Assembly (NCBI GenBank): GCA_020024465.1
Contig: JAHHTT010000084.1
Location: forward strand, 1 to 5,930
Length of the DNA stretch: 5,930 nucleotides
Direction: 5' to 3'
Origin: Odoribacter sp.
Lineage (GTDB): Bacteria > Bacteroidota > Bacteroidia > Bacteroidales > Marinifilaceae
A program made the position numbers and the translations under genes. The notes beneath the pieces are model-generated. The model was not told where the DNA came from. It did not search any database and was given only the letters and a program-made list of their open reading frames with translations. Below, in pieces: positions 5,894 to 5,930 of the stretch (the first letter of the stretch is position 1; every line of letters starts with the position of its first letter).

Positions 5894-5930
5894 CTATTTT
5901 GTTTGGCAAAGGTGTATAACCGCTCTTTTC

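Noticed and set aside
1..5930. CRISPR arrays, tRNA or rRNA genes, insertion sequences
   Set aside because: I saw no regularly spaced repeats, no cloverleaf-like segment, and no intact transposase or recombinase in any frame.

Overview
The window looks like accessory DNA in an integrative and conjugative or mobilizable element of a low-GC Gram-positive anaerobe, most likely a gut Clostridia-type Firmicute. The reasons are a relaxase C-terminus resembling those of Tn1549-type elements (recognised from memory, not by a search), strong purine-rich Shine-Dalgarno sites, a likely TTG start, and AT-rich cargo. No species can be named from this sequence.

Layout. The left end (2-307, + strand) is the last 101 codons of a relaxase. 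A gene-free stretch of about 540 bases follows (308-851). It holds a perfect TACA-N2-TGTA palindrome of the BlaI/MecI/CopY operator type with no regulator nearby, and two weak minus-strand coding relics. Three intact minus-strand genes then fill 852-5453. In transcription order they are an OLD-family ATPase-TOPRIM nuclease (GajA-like, 3873-5453), a compact UvrD-like SF1 helicase overlapping it by 16 bases (GajB-like, 2767-3888), and, after a 238-base gap, a 558-residue protein with a HEPN-type RNase motif and a C-terminal SEC-C zinc motif (852-2528). The right end (5454-5930) has no gene I can support. It contains a candidate promoter for the operon, a two-tier hairpin, an orphan Shine-Dalgarno site, and a strong minus-strand terminator closing a gene that lies beyond the window.

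How the genes may work together. OLD nuclease plus UvrD-like helicase is the gene pair of Gabija, an anti-phage system in which a nucleotide-sensing ATPase-TOPRIM nuclease works with a helicase. Both proteins here keep their main catalytic motifs, but the helicase is much smaller than the GajB I know and has no room for a Q motif. I therefore call the pair Gabija-like, or class 2 OLD, rather than canonical Gabija. The downstream HEPN/SEC-C protein is the least familiar part. An RNxxxH motif suggests an RNase effector that could act as an abortive-infection arm, either on its own or as a third component. That link rests on same-strand adjacency only and is inference.
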